64,000 bases of DNA from Clostridia bacterium (GCA_017461385.1 JAFTXZ010000009.1:1-64000), one strand, 5' to 3'; positions 17,071 through 25,235 are shown, counted from the stretch's first letter. The notes: generated from the letters alone by a model not told the origin. Made by a program: numbers and translations.

Positions 17071-17897
17071 TCTGTATCTCCATAAGTAGATTTTTTAATA
17101 ATTTTACCAATAAAGCTTGCCAAGAGATTAAGGAATATAACGAAAACTAGAAGGACAACTGCGGTTGCTGCCGCTTCGTCTGGATATCCGTGGCTTGCAA
17201 AATAGTAAATATCAAGAGCGAGGCTTGTGCCTGGGGACATCAATGATTCAGGGACCTTATTGACAACCATACCTATGGTAAGTATCAGAACCGCACTCTC
17301 GGAAACAACTCTACCGATTGCGAGGATAATGGCTGTAACAATACCACCCGCTGCAGAGGGAAGGACGATTCTGAATATGGTTCTGACCTTGCTTGCTCCA
17401 AGCGCGTATGAGCCCTCACGAAGACCGTTCTGCACGGATAGTAAGCTTTCTTGCGTAGATCGCACAATGGTTGGTAATATCATAATTGCAAGAGTTATTC
17501 CTCCACCGAGTATTGAGTATCCCCACCCAAAGGCAACTACAAATATTAAATATCCAAACAATCCATAAACGATGCTTGGAATACCAGCAAGAGTTTCTGT
17601 TGCAACCTGAACGATTTTAACAAATCTTCCCTTGTTTCCTGTATATTCTACAAGAAATATAGCGCTTGCAATTCCAATAGGTACAGCAATGATAGAAGCA
17701 ATTCCTACAAGTTGAAGCGTTCCTACAAATGCAGGGAATATAGATGGATAATTTGTGTATTCTCCAAACAAAAGGTTAAAGGAAAGCTTATCAACACCAT
17801 TTATTAGAACGTAAGCTACAACAGCTAAAAGAGAAATTAGAGAAATAACAAGCGCGATTATGCAAATATATTTCAAAATGGAATAAAGCTTTCTCAT
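17067..17897 (-). CDS. pstA: Phosphate ABC transporter permease PstA
   Basis: This 276-aa inner-membrane permease has six predicted helices. The cytoplasmic coupling loop ([25 protein letters not shown]) contacts PstB. The stretch [11 protein letters not shown] is diagnostic for PstA/PstC. It overlaps pstC and pstB by four bases each, which indicates tight translational coupling. Confidence 0.95.
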   Translation of the reverse strand: MRKLYSILKYICIIALVISLISLLAVVAYVLINGVDKLSFNLLFGEYTNYPSIFPAFVGTLQLVGIASIIAVPIGIASAIFLVEYTGNKGRFVKIVQVATETLAGIPSIVYGLFGYLIFVVAFGWGYSILGGGITLAIMILPTIVRSTQESLLSVQNGLREGSYALGASKVRTIFRIVLPSAAGGIVTAIILAIGRVVSESAVLILTIGMVVNKVPESLMSPGTSLALDIYYFASHGYPDEAAATAVVLLVFVIFLNLLASFIGKIIKKSTYGDTE

Positions 17898-18802
17898 TTG
17901 CTCTCACCTCGCTTTTCTTTCTTTTCGGATTTATCCTTCTTCAACAATGAAAAGCTTACGTTCAAAATAAGCGTAAAGACAAACAATACAACACCTGTTG
18001 CGATTAGTGCTGAAAGAGCATCACCTTGTAGCTCAAGAGCCCCCATTGCAATATTGGCAGTTAGAGTTCTCACGCTTTGAAATATACTCTCTGGCATTTC
18101 AGGGCTTCCACCAATTACCATAATAACTGCCATAGTTTCGCCAATAGCTCGTCCTATTGCAAGAACTACCCCTGCAAGAATGCCACTCTTTGCAGAGGGC
18201 ACCATAACCTTAAAGGTTGCTTGCTCCTTTGTTGCACCAAGAGCTAAAGCTCCCTCGTAATAGGATGAGGGGACGCTATTCAAGGAATCGAGGCTTACAC
18301 TAACAATAGTTGGTAAAATCATTATTCCAAGAACAAGGGATGCTGAAAGAATACCATAACCGACACCTGTGGGTGAAATGTAATCTCTGACAAACGGAAC
18401 GATAATAGTCATTCCAAAAAGTCCGAAAATAACAGAGGGTATGCCTGCTAGCAAATTTATCATTTGCCTTACCGGTGTAACAAGCCTTTTAGGACAAAAT
18501 TTATACAATGCGATTGAGGTAAGAAGGCCTATTCCTACGCCGATGATAACCGAAAGGGCTGTAACGTATAAGGTGGCTACAATCATTGGGAAAATTCCAT
18601 AGCTTGGATTATCAGCAACAGGTGCCCAATCACTGCCAAATAAAAATTCAGCAAATCCAGTTTTTGCTATAAATGGCACACCACTTACAAAAAGAAAGAT
18701 TGTAATTGTTGCAAGCGCAAGAATAGAAAAGATTGCACTGAAAAGGAAAACCCCATGCATTATCTTTTCTCGCGCACTTATAAATCTGTAAAGACTATTC
18801 AT
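17894..18802 (-). CDS. pstC: Phosphate ABC transporter permease PstC
   Basis: This 302-aa permease has six helices, with GIPSVIFGLFGM and the coupling loop EGALALGATKEQATFKVMVPSAKSG. The C-terminus ends in a charged tail ([15 protein letters not shown]). It begins one base after the pstS stop. The Met at 18802 is kept as start because it sits correctly behind pstS; a later Met (residue 15) is less likely. Confidence 0.94.
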   Translation of the reverse strand: MNSLYRFISAREKIMHGVFLFSAIFSILALATITIFLFVSGVPFIAKTGFAEFLFGSDWAPVADNPSYGIFPMIVATLYVTALSVIIGVGIGLLTSIALYKFCPKRLVTPVRQMINLLAGIPSVIFGLFGMTIIVPFVRDYISPTGVGYGILSASLVLGIMILPTIVSVSLDSLNSVPSSYYEGALALGATKEQATFKVMVPSAKSGILAGVVLAIGRAIGETMAVIMVIGGSPEMPESIFQSVRTLTANIAMGALELQGDALSALIATGVVLFVFTLILNVSFSLLKKDKSEKKEKRGESK

Positions 18803-18803
18803 A

Positions 18804-19679
18804 TTATTTTGAAACGCCTGCCCAGGTCTTGATAGCGGAGTCGCCTGCGTCCTTGTTATAAATATTTTTTAGGTCCTCTAGAGAAATGCTGTCAAAGGTA
18901 TTTTCTTTGTTAACAATTACAGCAATTCCGTCCTTTGCAACCCCGTAGTATGTGCAATTATCTGCTTTTGATGGATTGAAGTCTTCTGAAATCATTCCAA
19001 AGTCCGACACTCCGTTTTTAGCATTGTTATAGCCTGTTCCGCTTCCACCACCAGCAACAGTGATTTTAACACCGTCCTGAATGCTTTCAAATTTCATAGC
19101 AAGCTTCTCCATAAGGGGAAGGAGAGAGGTTGAACCGGAAATATCAATTTCACCTGTTAGGCCGGGGATTACTGTATATGATGTAGTAGTGTCGTTTGTT
19201 GAAACGTATCCGTTATCTGTAATAATTGCTTGTGCATCCGAGCTTTGAAGGAATGCGAAGAATGCTTTGTTCGCCTCATGGTTAATGGAGCTTTCTTGAT
19301 AAACGATGTTTAGTGGTCTTGAAATCTTGTAAGAGCCGTTTTTAATATTCTCAATTGTAGCTTCAACACCATCTACCTTAAGCATTTTAACCTCGTCGGT
19401 AATATAGCCAAGACTATCGTATCCAATTGCGAGAGGGTTGTTCTTCACCTCCACAAGCACAGATGCAGTATTTGAGGCAACGATAACACCGGAAATATCT
19501 GTTTTACCCTTAAGACCAATAATTTCCATAAATGCTGATTTTGTTCCACTTCCGTCCTCACGGGTGACAACACTAATGTTTTTATTCTCATCAAATCTTG
19601 CGCCACCACAGGAGGTGAGTGCTCCGATAGAGCAGATGACGATTGCGAATGTAAGAATGAGTGCAAAAATTTTTTTCAT
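18804..19679 (-). CDS. pstS: Phosphate-binding lipoprotein PstS
   Basis: This 291-aa extracellular binding protein has a lipoprotein signal ending in the lipobox LTSC with Cys24. Phosphate-binding blocks are visible: VTREDGSGTKSAF and, later, ISGSTSLLPL and AGGGSGTGYNNAKNG. Their order is rearranged: the GSGTKSAF part comes first and the SGSTS...GGGSGTG part second, as in Clostridia-type PstS built of two related halves. It is the first gene of the seven-gene operon and lies below a Pho-box-like repeat. Confidence 0.9.
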   Translation of the reverse strand: MKKIFALILTFAIVICSIGALTSCGGARFDENKNISVVTREDGSGTKSAFMEIIGLKGKTDISGVIVASNTASVLVEVKNNPLAIGYDSLGYITDEVKMLKVDGVEATIENIKNGSYKISRPLNIVYQESSINHEANKAFFAFLQSSDAQAIITDNGYVSTNDTTTSYTVIPGLTGEIDISGSTSLLPLMEKLAMKFESIQDGVKITVAGGGSGTGYNNAKNGVSDFGMISEDFNPSKADNCTYYGVAKDGIAVIVNKENTFDSISLEDLKNIYNKDAGDSAIKTWAGVSK

Positions 19680-19742
19680 TTTAATAATCTCCTTTTTTCA
19701 TATTTTGCACCCTTATTGTATATCGATACAAATATTCCAGCA

Positions 19743-19779
19743 ATCATATTTTAGTTTGGTGAATGTAACGTTTATGTAA
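19743..19779 (-). promoter_or_regulatory. Pho-box-like direct repeat and -10 upstream of pstS
   Basis: On the minus strand two TTACAT hexamers stand exactly 11 bp apart (19779-19774 and 19768-19763), the helical spacing of PhoP/PhoB boxes. TATGAT (19748-19743) lies 14 bp further on as a possible -10. The position suits activation of the pst operon under phosphate limitation. Confidence 0.6.
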
Positions 19780-19871
19780 AGTGGTTAAAAATGTGAGAAA
19801 TTTCTAATCATAGGGTGCGTTATAGCTCAATTGACCATAATCAAATTTTATCTAAAAGACGTTTGGAAGGA

Positions 19872-19901
19872 TTGTAAAAAATGAAATCAGTGTGATATAA
19901 T
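19872..19901 (+). promoter_or_regulatory. Promoter of the MBL-fold lipoprotein
   Basis: TTGTAA (19872-19877), 18-bp spacer and perfect TATAAT (19896-19901), 30 bp before the ATG. A second TATAAT lies at 19907-19912. Confidence 0.55.
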
Positions 19902-19931
19902 GTAATTATAATAAAACGGGAGGGACAGTCT

Positions 19932-20759
19932 ATGACAAAGAGAAAAGCATATCTTATTGTTTTGGGCGTGCTCGCAATTTGCCTCCTAATGCTTCTTTCG
20001 TGTAACGAGGAGAGCGTTACCCCTGCAAGTGTTGATATACTGAAAATCGGCAAGGCAGATTGCATAGTGATTAACACAGGCACAAAATTAGTAATGATAG
20101 ACACAGGCGAGATTGAAAACCTAGACGATATTCATTTTTATATGAATAAAAAGGGATATGCGACAATAGACACTTTAATTCTTACCCACTACGACAAGGA
20201 CCATATAGGTGGGGCAAGTGATATTATTTCTACCTACAACGTAAAAGAGGTTATTGAAACAAGAATAACGGACAATAGCTATGAATATTATGATTACCAT
20301 AACACAATGGAAGTATTGGGCATAACACCGAAAAAGCTTAATGAGAGCTATTTATTTGAATATGATAGCTGTAAATTTACAATAGATATACCACGAAAGG
20401 ACAAGTATGACGAAAAGCAGGACAACAATTCCTCGCTAATTATATCTATGCAGTGTGGGAATACAAGCTTTCTTTTTTGTGGAGACGCTATGGAATTGAG
20501 GCTAAGCGAAATTATCGAGGATAATATAGGTGTCTATGATTTTGTAAAGCTCCCGCATCACGGAAATTATTTAGACAATTATAAGGATTTTTTGGAAATG
20601 GCAAGACCAGCCTACTCAGTAATAACAGATTCAAAGAAAAATCCAGCTGATGAAAAAACCCTCGGAATATTAGAGGAATATAATGTAAAAAGCTACGAAA
20701 CGAGATATGGTACAGTGTCTGTTAAAACCGATGGAAAGGTAATTACAGTTGAACAATAA
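19932..20759 (+). CDS. MBL-fold lipoprotein of ComEC/Rec2 C-terminal type
   Basis: This 275-aa protein has a signal peptide ending in LLSC with the lipidated Cys24, so it should sit on the outer face of the membrane. The mature part is a metallo-beta-lactamase fold with THYDKDH (His86, Asp88, Asp90, His91), the HxDxDH variant typical of the ComEC extracellular domain. FCGDAME and LPHHGNYL supply further metal ligands. Stand-alone proteins of this kind are often annotated as competence-like hydrolases; they may act on DNA or phosphodiesters. There is no comEA or comEC nearby, so a competence role is not supported here. Confidence 0.8.
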   Translation: MTKRKAYLIVLGVLAICLLMLLSCNEESVTPASVDILKIGKADCIVINTGTKLVMIDTGEIENLDDIHFYMNKKGYATIDTLILTHYDKDHIGGASDIISTYNVKEVIETRITDNSYEYYDYHNTMEVLGITPKKLNESYLFEYDSCKFTIDIPRKDKYDEKQDNNSSLIISMQCGNTSFLFCGDAMELRLSEIIEDNIGVYDFVKLPHHGNYLDNYKDFLEMARPAYSVITDSKKNPADEKTLGILEEYNVKSYETRYGTVSVKTDGKVITVEQ

Positions 20760-20786
20760 AAAAGTGCTCTTAAAGCACTTTTTTTT
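20758..20786 (+). terminator. Terminator after the MBL lipoprotein
   Basis: Stem AAAAAAGTGCT / AGCACTTTTTT (20758-20768 with 20774-20784), starting inside the stop codon. Confidence 0.9.
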
Positions 20787-20834
20787 GTTTAATTCAGACA
20801 CTTGGTAAGAGATTTTTTGCTAAAGGGCAGATGA

Positions 20835-21464
20835 TTACTCGCCTTTTTCATATCTTAAAAGCTCACAAAGCAGATTGTTATCTCTATGGGCATCAATGCT
20901 AGTGTATTTCCCTCGCTTACCGATTTTCAAAAGCTTGCCGACGTGAAAATAACCAAACAAAAAGGGAGGCACGTGAGTAACTAAATCATCAATGTTTCTT
21001 ATAACCAAAAAGTTTTCCCAACGCGAGGTTATTGACCTGAGTCTAAGCCCCCATAGAACACGAGGTGCTCCAAAGCCAAACCCAAAAATATTTTCTCTCA
21101 AATCAATTCTGTTATACCAAATATATTCATAGCAAAGGGTAGCAAGGGCTCCACCGTGTGAATAGCCGATTACATAGATTTTTTCAAGGGACGTGTCTGA
21201 AATATATCGCCCAACTGCACTCTCCATGCTTTTCCAGACCTTCAGAAATCCTCTGTGAGCGAGCCACACGACTCGTCCCATTCTTTTATACGGCTTTGCA
21301 GGAAAATCAAGATTATTTTTCCAGTCAATCTTACCATTTGACCCCTGAAAATATATGTATAAGCTATTGCAAATACGCCTGATGGCGTAATCGCCACACT
21401 CACCGATGCTTGTATAAGTTATGTGAGTACAATTGTAAAACATTTTTGAAAGGGTAAGCTCCAT
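20835..21464 (-). CDS. Class 3 lipase-like alpha/beta hydrolase
   Basis: This 209-aa protein has the nucleophile elbow GYSHGGALA with Ser102 (the usual form is GHSLGG). FGFGAPRV follows, then the acid in NIDDLVTHVPP (Asp159/160), and His174 in YFHVG completes a lipase-3 triad. There is no signal peptide or transmembrane segment, so it should act in the cytoplasm, on an acyl ester that cannot be named. GGGAGG precedes the ATG. A strong hairpin terminator of the upstream SPFH gene ends only about 20 bp before the start, so expression probably needs read-through. Confidence 0.7.
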   Translation of the reverse strand: MELTLSKMFYNCTHITYTSIGECGDYAIRRICNSLYIYFQGSNGKIDWKNNLDFPAKPYKRMGRVVWLAHRGFLKVWKSMESAVGRYISDTSLEKIYVIGYSHGGALATLCYEYIWYNRIDLRENIFGFGFGAPRVLWGLRLRSITSRWENFLVIRNIDDLVTHVPPFLFGYFHVGKLLKIGKRGKYTSIDAHRDNNLLCELLRYEKGE

Positions 21465-21484
21465 CTGTTACCTCCCAGTGATAA

Positions 21485-21521
21485 AAAATGCAGAGAATGG
21501 AAAAACCACTCTCTGCATTTT
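21485..21521 (-). terminator. Terminator between the SPFH gene and the lipase
   Basis: AAAATGCAGAGA / TCTCTGCATTTT (21485-21496 with 21510-21521) with inner TGG/CCA pairs, followed by six T on the minus strand. Confidence 0.85.
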
Positions 21522-21549
21522 ATTATATGCTTTAGCGTCGCTTTTGCTC

Positions 21550-22650
21550 TTATGGCTGTGGGGTTGGAACTACAACTGTTGCACCACTGTCGGTCATAAC
21601 GCTTGGAAGCTTTCCGTCCCACTTGTTAAGGTATTCAAGATACTTTAGGTATTCTGAAATTAGCTTAATCTCGTCAGCACTCTTGCCATCAAAGTTGATT
21701 TCGTATTCAACAGCAGTTGTTCCGTCCTCAAGAGTGATATCCTTTGAATCGATCTTGAAGCCTAGAGAACGAGCAACCTCGATGGATTTTAGCTTAATAG
21801 CCTCTGCCTCAGCCTCTGCAATCTTAATTTGTGCCTCGGCATCAGCCTCAGCCTGTGCAAGCTTAGCCTGTGCGTTTAGCTTGGCAACCTCAAGCTCCTT
21901 TTCTGCGTTTACAATAGCCGTTTCCTTTTCGTATTCAGCCTTTAGCTTTTCCTGCTCGGCAATCATTTTGTTTTCAACCGTTGCCTCAAAGGCGTCTGAG
22001 AAGTCGATGTTAACAAGAACTACAGCTACAATATCAACGTAGTAGTTTTCATCAATTGCTTGCTTTATTTTAGCCTCTACCTCTGGAGAAATGGAAGAAC
22101 GTGTTTCAATAATTGACATAGCAGAGTAGTTTGAAAGAACACTCTTTGCCTTTTCAATAGAAACGCTTTGAATTCTGTTTCCTAGGGTTGAAAGGTTTCC
22201 GTATTTGTTTGCAATTTCAACAGCCTTTGATGAATCAATTTGCCATTGTATTGTCATAACAACGTCCATAGTTTGCGCATCCTTTGAGTATGCAGCGGTA
22301 GTAATCTCGGAATTTTGAACTCTTGCATCATAAATCTCGTAGGCTTCTGTTAGCCAGAAATCAAAATATGTACCGGATGTTCGTACGCCTCGTGCCTCTC
22401 CAAGATGCTTAACAACGGCAATCTCACCGGTATCAACCGTATGGAAGCTTGGCGGAACGATAATAAAGATAACTAGTGCCACACAAGCAATAATTAGCGC
22501 TACCTTTTCGCTAGTACCAAGAGGCACCGCCACATCCTTAGCGCTTTTTCCGTAGCTTTTCTTTTCCTTTGAATGCTTGACAATCACAAAGGCAAGACAG
22601 CCTCCCATAACTGCAAACAATAAAAAACCAACTAAAAATCCAATTTGCAT
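21550..22650 (-). CDS. SPFH (prohibitin/stomatin) family membrane protein
   Basis: This 366-aa protein has two N-terminal hydrophobic segments (~5-24 and ~50-66). An SPFH/Band 7 domain follows (~67-230), with HTVDTGEIAVVKHLGEARGV and the EVEAKIKQAIDENYYVDIVAV strand. A long Ala/Glu/Lys coiled coil comes next (~225-305), then a short tail ending in Pro-rich VVVPTPQP. SPFH proteins oligomerise at membranes and organise microdomains or regulate proteases such as FtsH. Here ftsH is 4 kb away in a different unit. AAGGAGG precedes the ATG. Confidence 0.88.
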   Translation of the reverse strand: MQIGFLVGFLLFAVMGGCLAFVIVKHSKEKKSYGKSAKDVAVPLGTSEKVALIIACVALVIFIIVPPSFHTVDTGEIAVVKHLGEARGVRTSGTYFDFWLTEAYEIYDARVQNSEITTAAYSKDAQTMDVVMTIQWQIDSSKAVEIANKYGNLSTLGNRIQSVSIEKAKSVLSNYSAMSIIETRSSISPEVEAKIKQAIDENYYVDIVAVVLVNIDFSDAFEATVENKMIAEQEKLKAEYEKETAIVNAEKELEVAKLNAQAKLAQAEADAEAQIKIAEAEAEAIKLKSIEVARSLGFKIDSKDITLEDGTTAVEYEINFDGKSADEIKLISEYLKYLEYLNKWDGKLPSVMTDSGATVVVPTPQP

Positions 22651-22687
22651 AATATAATCCTCCTTTTTGCAAAATGTCCTTATAAAA

Positions 22688-22716
22688 AGTATATCTCGTT
22701 TTTAGTCCTTTGTCAA
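22688..22716 (-). promoter_or_regulatory. Consensus promoter of the SPFH gene
   Basis: On the minus strand: TTGACA (22716-22711), 17-bp spacer, TATACT (22693-22688), 37 bp before the start codon. Confidence 0.75.
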
Positions 22717-22770
22717 TAAAAATACGACAGAGACTACATTATATTTATAATAAAAAAGCTTACAAACCTC

Positions 22771-22799
22771 TTGTATTTTAAGCTAAATGGTGATATCAT
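22771..22799 (+). promoter_or_regulatory. Promoter of the class C serine hydrolase
   Basis: TTGTAT (22771-22776), 17-bp spacer, TATCAT (22794-22799), 28 bp before the ATG. Confidence 0.6.
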
Positions 22800-22827
22800 T
22801 TAATTATTAATGATAGAGGAGAAAAAT

Positions 22828-23979
22828 ATGTACACCTTTAAGGATTTAGAAAAATATTTAGACACCATATTGGTCAAGGAGGGTGTCCCTGGCTTTGACT
22901 GTAAAATATACCACAAGGGCAAGGAGGTTTTTCGTCATTTCAATGGCTTTTCCGACAGAGAGCAGGGAATAAAAATGAATGGCGAGGAATATTACTACAT
23001 ATATTCTGCATCTAAGCCGATTACATGCGCAGCAGCGCTTCACGCCTTTGAGGAGGGAGCGTTTCTTCTTCACGAGCCGGTTTGGTGGTATCTACCTGAA
23101 TTTAAGGATTGCAAGGTTAAGCAAAAGCAACCAGATGGAAGCGAAAAATTAGTGCCACTTGATAAGGAAATTAGAATTCAAGACCTTTTTTCAATGTCTG
23201 CAGGGCTTAACTATAACTGCGAAAGCGAGCAGATAAGAGAGGTAGTTGCAAAAACAAATGGCAAGGCTCCTACAAGAGAGGTTATAAAGGGCATTGCGAA
23301 AATGCCACTGGAATTTCAACCACGAGAGGATTTTTGCTATAGCCTTTGCCACGACGTGCTTGCGTGTCTTGTTGAGGTGGCAACGAAAACTCGTTTTCAG
23401 GACTACGTTAAAAGGGTAATCTTTGACAAGCTGGGAATGGATAAGACCACCTATAGAATAAATGATGAAATTCTTTCCAAAATGATGCAACAGTATCGCT
23501 ACAATTATGAGGCAGGCAAGGCTGAACTGGTAGGAAAGAAAAACGACTATATTTTTGGCACTGAATACGACAGTGGCGGGGCAGGAATCATTACAACCAT
23601 GGATGACTATTCAAAGTTTGCTTACGCTATGGCACATGGTGGCGTTGGAATGAACGGGGCAAGAATCCTTTCAAAATCCACCATTGACCTTATGAGAACT
23701 AACGTTTTAGACGGCAAGCGCCTTGAAACCTTTAGAACCTGGAATTCAAACGTTGGCTACGGTTACGGCTTTGGGGTTAGAACTAAAATAGACCAAGGTC
23801 TAGGTGGAAGCTTAACCTCGATTGGAGAATTTGGCTGGGATGGCGCAGCAGGAACGCTCGTTTCCATCGACCCAGACAGAGAGCTTTCGATAGTTTATAT
23901 GCAACAAATGCTCAATCCACTCCACGAGGTAACTCACCCAAGAATTAAAAATTTGACCGTTTTAGCACTGGGATATTAA
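22828..23979 (+). CDS. Class C beta-lactamase-like serine hydrolase
   Basis: The ATG at 22828 is preferred over 22810 because AGAGGAG (22815-22821) lies between them; this gives 383 aa. The active-site motif S-x-x-K is Ser60-Ala-Ser-Lys63 (YSASKPITCAAA). The usual YxN tyrosine loop appears as YSL in FCYSLCHDVL, an atypical third residue. GWDGAAGT near the C-terminus stands in for the HxG/KTG strand. There is no signal peptide, so this is a cytoplasmic esterase or peptidase (EstB-like) rather than an antibiotic-degrading lactamase. Substrate unknown. Confidence 0.82.
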   Translation: MYTFKDLEKYLDTILVKEGVPGFDCKIYHKGKEVFRHFNGFSDREQGIKMNGEEYYYIYSASKPITCAAALHAFEEGAFLLHEPVWWYLPEFKDCKVKQKQPDGSEKLVPLDKEIRIQDLFSMSAGLNYNCESEQIREVVAKTNGKAPTREVIKGIAKMPLEFQPREDFCYSLCHDVLACLVEVATKTRFQDYVKRVIFDKLGMDKTTYRINDEILSKMMQQYRYNYEAGKAELVGKKNDYIFGTEYDSGGAGIITTMDDYSKFAYAMAHGGVGMNGARILSKSTIDLMRTNVLDGKRLETFRTWNSNVGYGYGFGVRTKIDQGLGGSLTSIGEFGWDGAAGTLVSIDPDRELSIVYMQQMLNPLHEVTHPRIKNLTVLALGY

Positions 23980-23980
23980 T

Positions 23981-24012
23981 AAAAAAGCAAGAGCTCGCTC
24001 TTGCTTTTTTTG
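23981..24012 (+). terminator. Terminator after the serine hydrolase
   Basis: Stem AAAAAAGCAAGAG / CTCTTGCTTTTTT (23981-23993 with 23998-24010), 4-nt loop. Confidence 0.92.
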
Positions 24013-24102
24013 TGTAAAAATAGATAAAAATAGGTAACTTTAGGTAGAAAATAACCCTAAAAAGATTAAAAAATATGCATTCACAAGGAGTCTAAATGAA
24101 AT

Positions 24103-24135
24103 TTATTCACTAATAACCTGAAAAGTAGTGAATAA
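24103..24135. repeat. 10-bp perfect inverted repeat TTATTCACTA
   Basis: TTATTCACTA (24103-24112) and TAGTGAATAA (24126-24135) are separated by 13 bp. It consists of two facing copies of the TTATTCACT repeat. Confidence 0.8.
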
Positions 24136-24373
24136 CTTGAAAAATTATTCATTTTAGACTTTTGCCTTTATTCACCGAAAAATCAAATTGTTAATTTTTT
24201 AAGAATTTTGCTCCTCCTCAAAAATGTTAGTTTGCTAAGTATATTTGTATAGTTTCAACAAAGATATTAGACAAGTGTCTTTTGTGCGGAAAACCAAAAA
24301 AAGACGTGGAAAAAATCTTCGGGGTGTGGAAAACCTAGTGGAAAACGTGGAAAAGTCAAGCATTTTCAAGCAA

Positions 24374-24420
24374 ACTTTTCAACTTTTCCACTATTGCACC
24401 CCGTGGAAAAGTTGAAAAGT
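24374..24420. repeat. 18-bp perfect inverted repeat
   Basis: ACTTTTCAACTTTTCCAC (24374-24391) and its exact inverse (24403-24420) flank the 11-nt loop TATTGCACCCC. Each arm contains a tandem ACTTTTC half-repeat and one TTTTCCAC. No T run follows, so it is not a standard terminator. Confidence 0.85.
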
Positions 24421-24545
24421 AGGGTAGTATTTTACTCAAATGCCAAAAATCGGAGGTGTAGAAAAATAAAAAATTTGAAAAAATCTGTTGACATGAATAT
24501 ATTCACAAAACCAAATTTTTTGGCAGTGAATAATTTGTCGAATAT

Positions 24546-24791
24546 TCAGTTTGCACAAAAAAGCAGTCTGAAAAGTATGTAGGCGCCACAACCTAAATAA
24601 ATGAAGCCCGATGTCAAAAGCTGTTCAATTATTTGATCCTTCATAGGTAAAACGTATAACTGCTCAAAGCGTGTATTCGGGCACAAAAAAAGCTCAATTA
24701 CGAATAAACAGCCCAAAATCATAGCGATAGACATAACCTTGAGGGTGCAAAATACGTATTGCATATCTTCCTTTTCTAGCCTGTTGTTCAT
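24546..24791 (-). CDS. Small two-helix membrane protein, unknown
   Basis: An 81-aa reading frame starts behind AAGGGGGGATCAG, a good ribosome binding site. It has two hydrophobic stretches, about residues 20-38 (SIAMILGCLFVIELFLC) and about 60-78 (SGFIYLGCGAYILFRLLFC), with a short charged N-terminus. I recognise no family. The clear membrane pattern and ribosome site argue for a real gene. Its 3' end abuts the repeat-rich gene-free region, and no terminator is visible. Confidence 0.5.
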   Translation of the reverse strand: MNNRLEKEDMQYVFCTLKVMSIAMILGCLFVIELFLCPNTRFEQLYVLPMKDQIIEQLLTSGFIYLGCGAYILFRLLFCAN

Positions 24792-24980
24792 CTGATCCCC
24801 CCTTACTTAAAAGTTTATCAAACCCATGTAGAATAAGCAAGGTACAATATTTTCCAATTCAAATTTCCATTTGTGGATTGAAGCTTGAAATAACATTCTG
24901 GTGGTATGTATAAGCTTGTGATTTAAGGAAAAGGACGGTTTTCATTGTAGAATTTTGTCATAAAGCCAGTGGAGGTTATT

Positions 24981-25235
24981 ATGATAAGTAGGGATAAGGT
25001 GTATTGTGGCAAGGAGCAGAAAATTATTCTTGAAATTCAAAATGGTAGGTTTTCTATCCTTATGGAGGAAAAGGATAAATACGGTAGTAAAAGGTATTTA
25101 GTAGAGGATATTGCAAAGGAATATAGGGTGGCTTTGAGCATATTTGAAGAAATATGTAGCCTTGAAATTGATGGAGAAAACCTAAGGGAGGCAGTATATG
25201 AGCTCCTATCTAAAAGAAATATGTTGAACGTGTGA
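24981..25235 (+). CDS. Small hypothetical protein, 84 aa
   Basis: The frame opens at a GTG (24969), but the ATG at 24981 has GGAGG (24971-24975) at proper distance. The protein is charged, with no hydrophobic segment: MISRDKVYCGKEQKIILEI, then a region like an alpha/beta fold. Nothing ties it to a family. A perfect hairpin terminator overlaps its stop codon, which supports a real transcribed gene. It is separate from tilS, which has its own promoter. Confidence 0.6.
   Translation: MISRDKVYCGKEQKIILEIQNGRFSILMEEKDKYGSKRYLVEDIAKEYRVALSIFEEICSLEIDGENLREAVYELLSKRNMLNV

Larger units (their letters stand above)
24013..24545. other. Gene-free AT-rich region with DnaA-box-like repeats (possible replication origin)
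   Basis: No credible gene lies here. Two 9-mer families recur, both close to the DnaA box TTATCCACA. TTATTCAC[T/C] occurs at 24103-24111, 24127-24135 (reverse), 24168-24176 and 24525-24533 (reverse). GTGGAAAA (that is, TTTTCCAC on the other strand) occurs at 24306, 24326, 24338, 24347 and 24403, plus the inverse at 24384-24391. The copy at 24325-24333 exactly fits TTWTNCACA on the minus strand. AT-rich runs flank them (24181-24210 and 24465-24485). Genes to the left are mostly minus and those to the right to ~43 kb mostly plus, with tilS-ftsH next door as near many Firmicute origins. No dnaA or dnaN is in the window, so the call is tentative. Confidence 0.4.

Noticed and set aside
19932..20759. 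Competence gene comEC
   Set aside because: Only the MBL domain is present as a lipoprotein; no channel domain and no competence neighbours.
22828..23979. Antibiotic-resistance beta-lactamase
   Set aside because: SxxK is present but there is no signal peptide, and the YxN and KTG motifs are atypical; an esterase or peptidase is more likely.
24013..24545. CRISPR array
   Set aside because: Repeats are 8-10 bp, unevenly spaced and in both orientations, unlike regular 25-40 bp CRISPR repeats; no cas genes.
24394..24582. 62-aa plus-strand frame in the repeat region
   Set aside because: It begins at a TTG inside the 18-bp inverted repeat, has no ribosome site and overlaps the small membrane protein gene.
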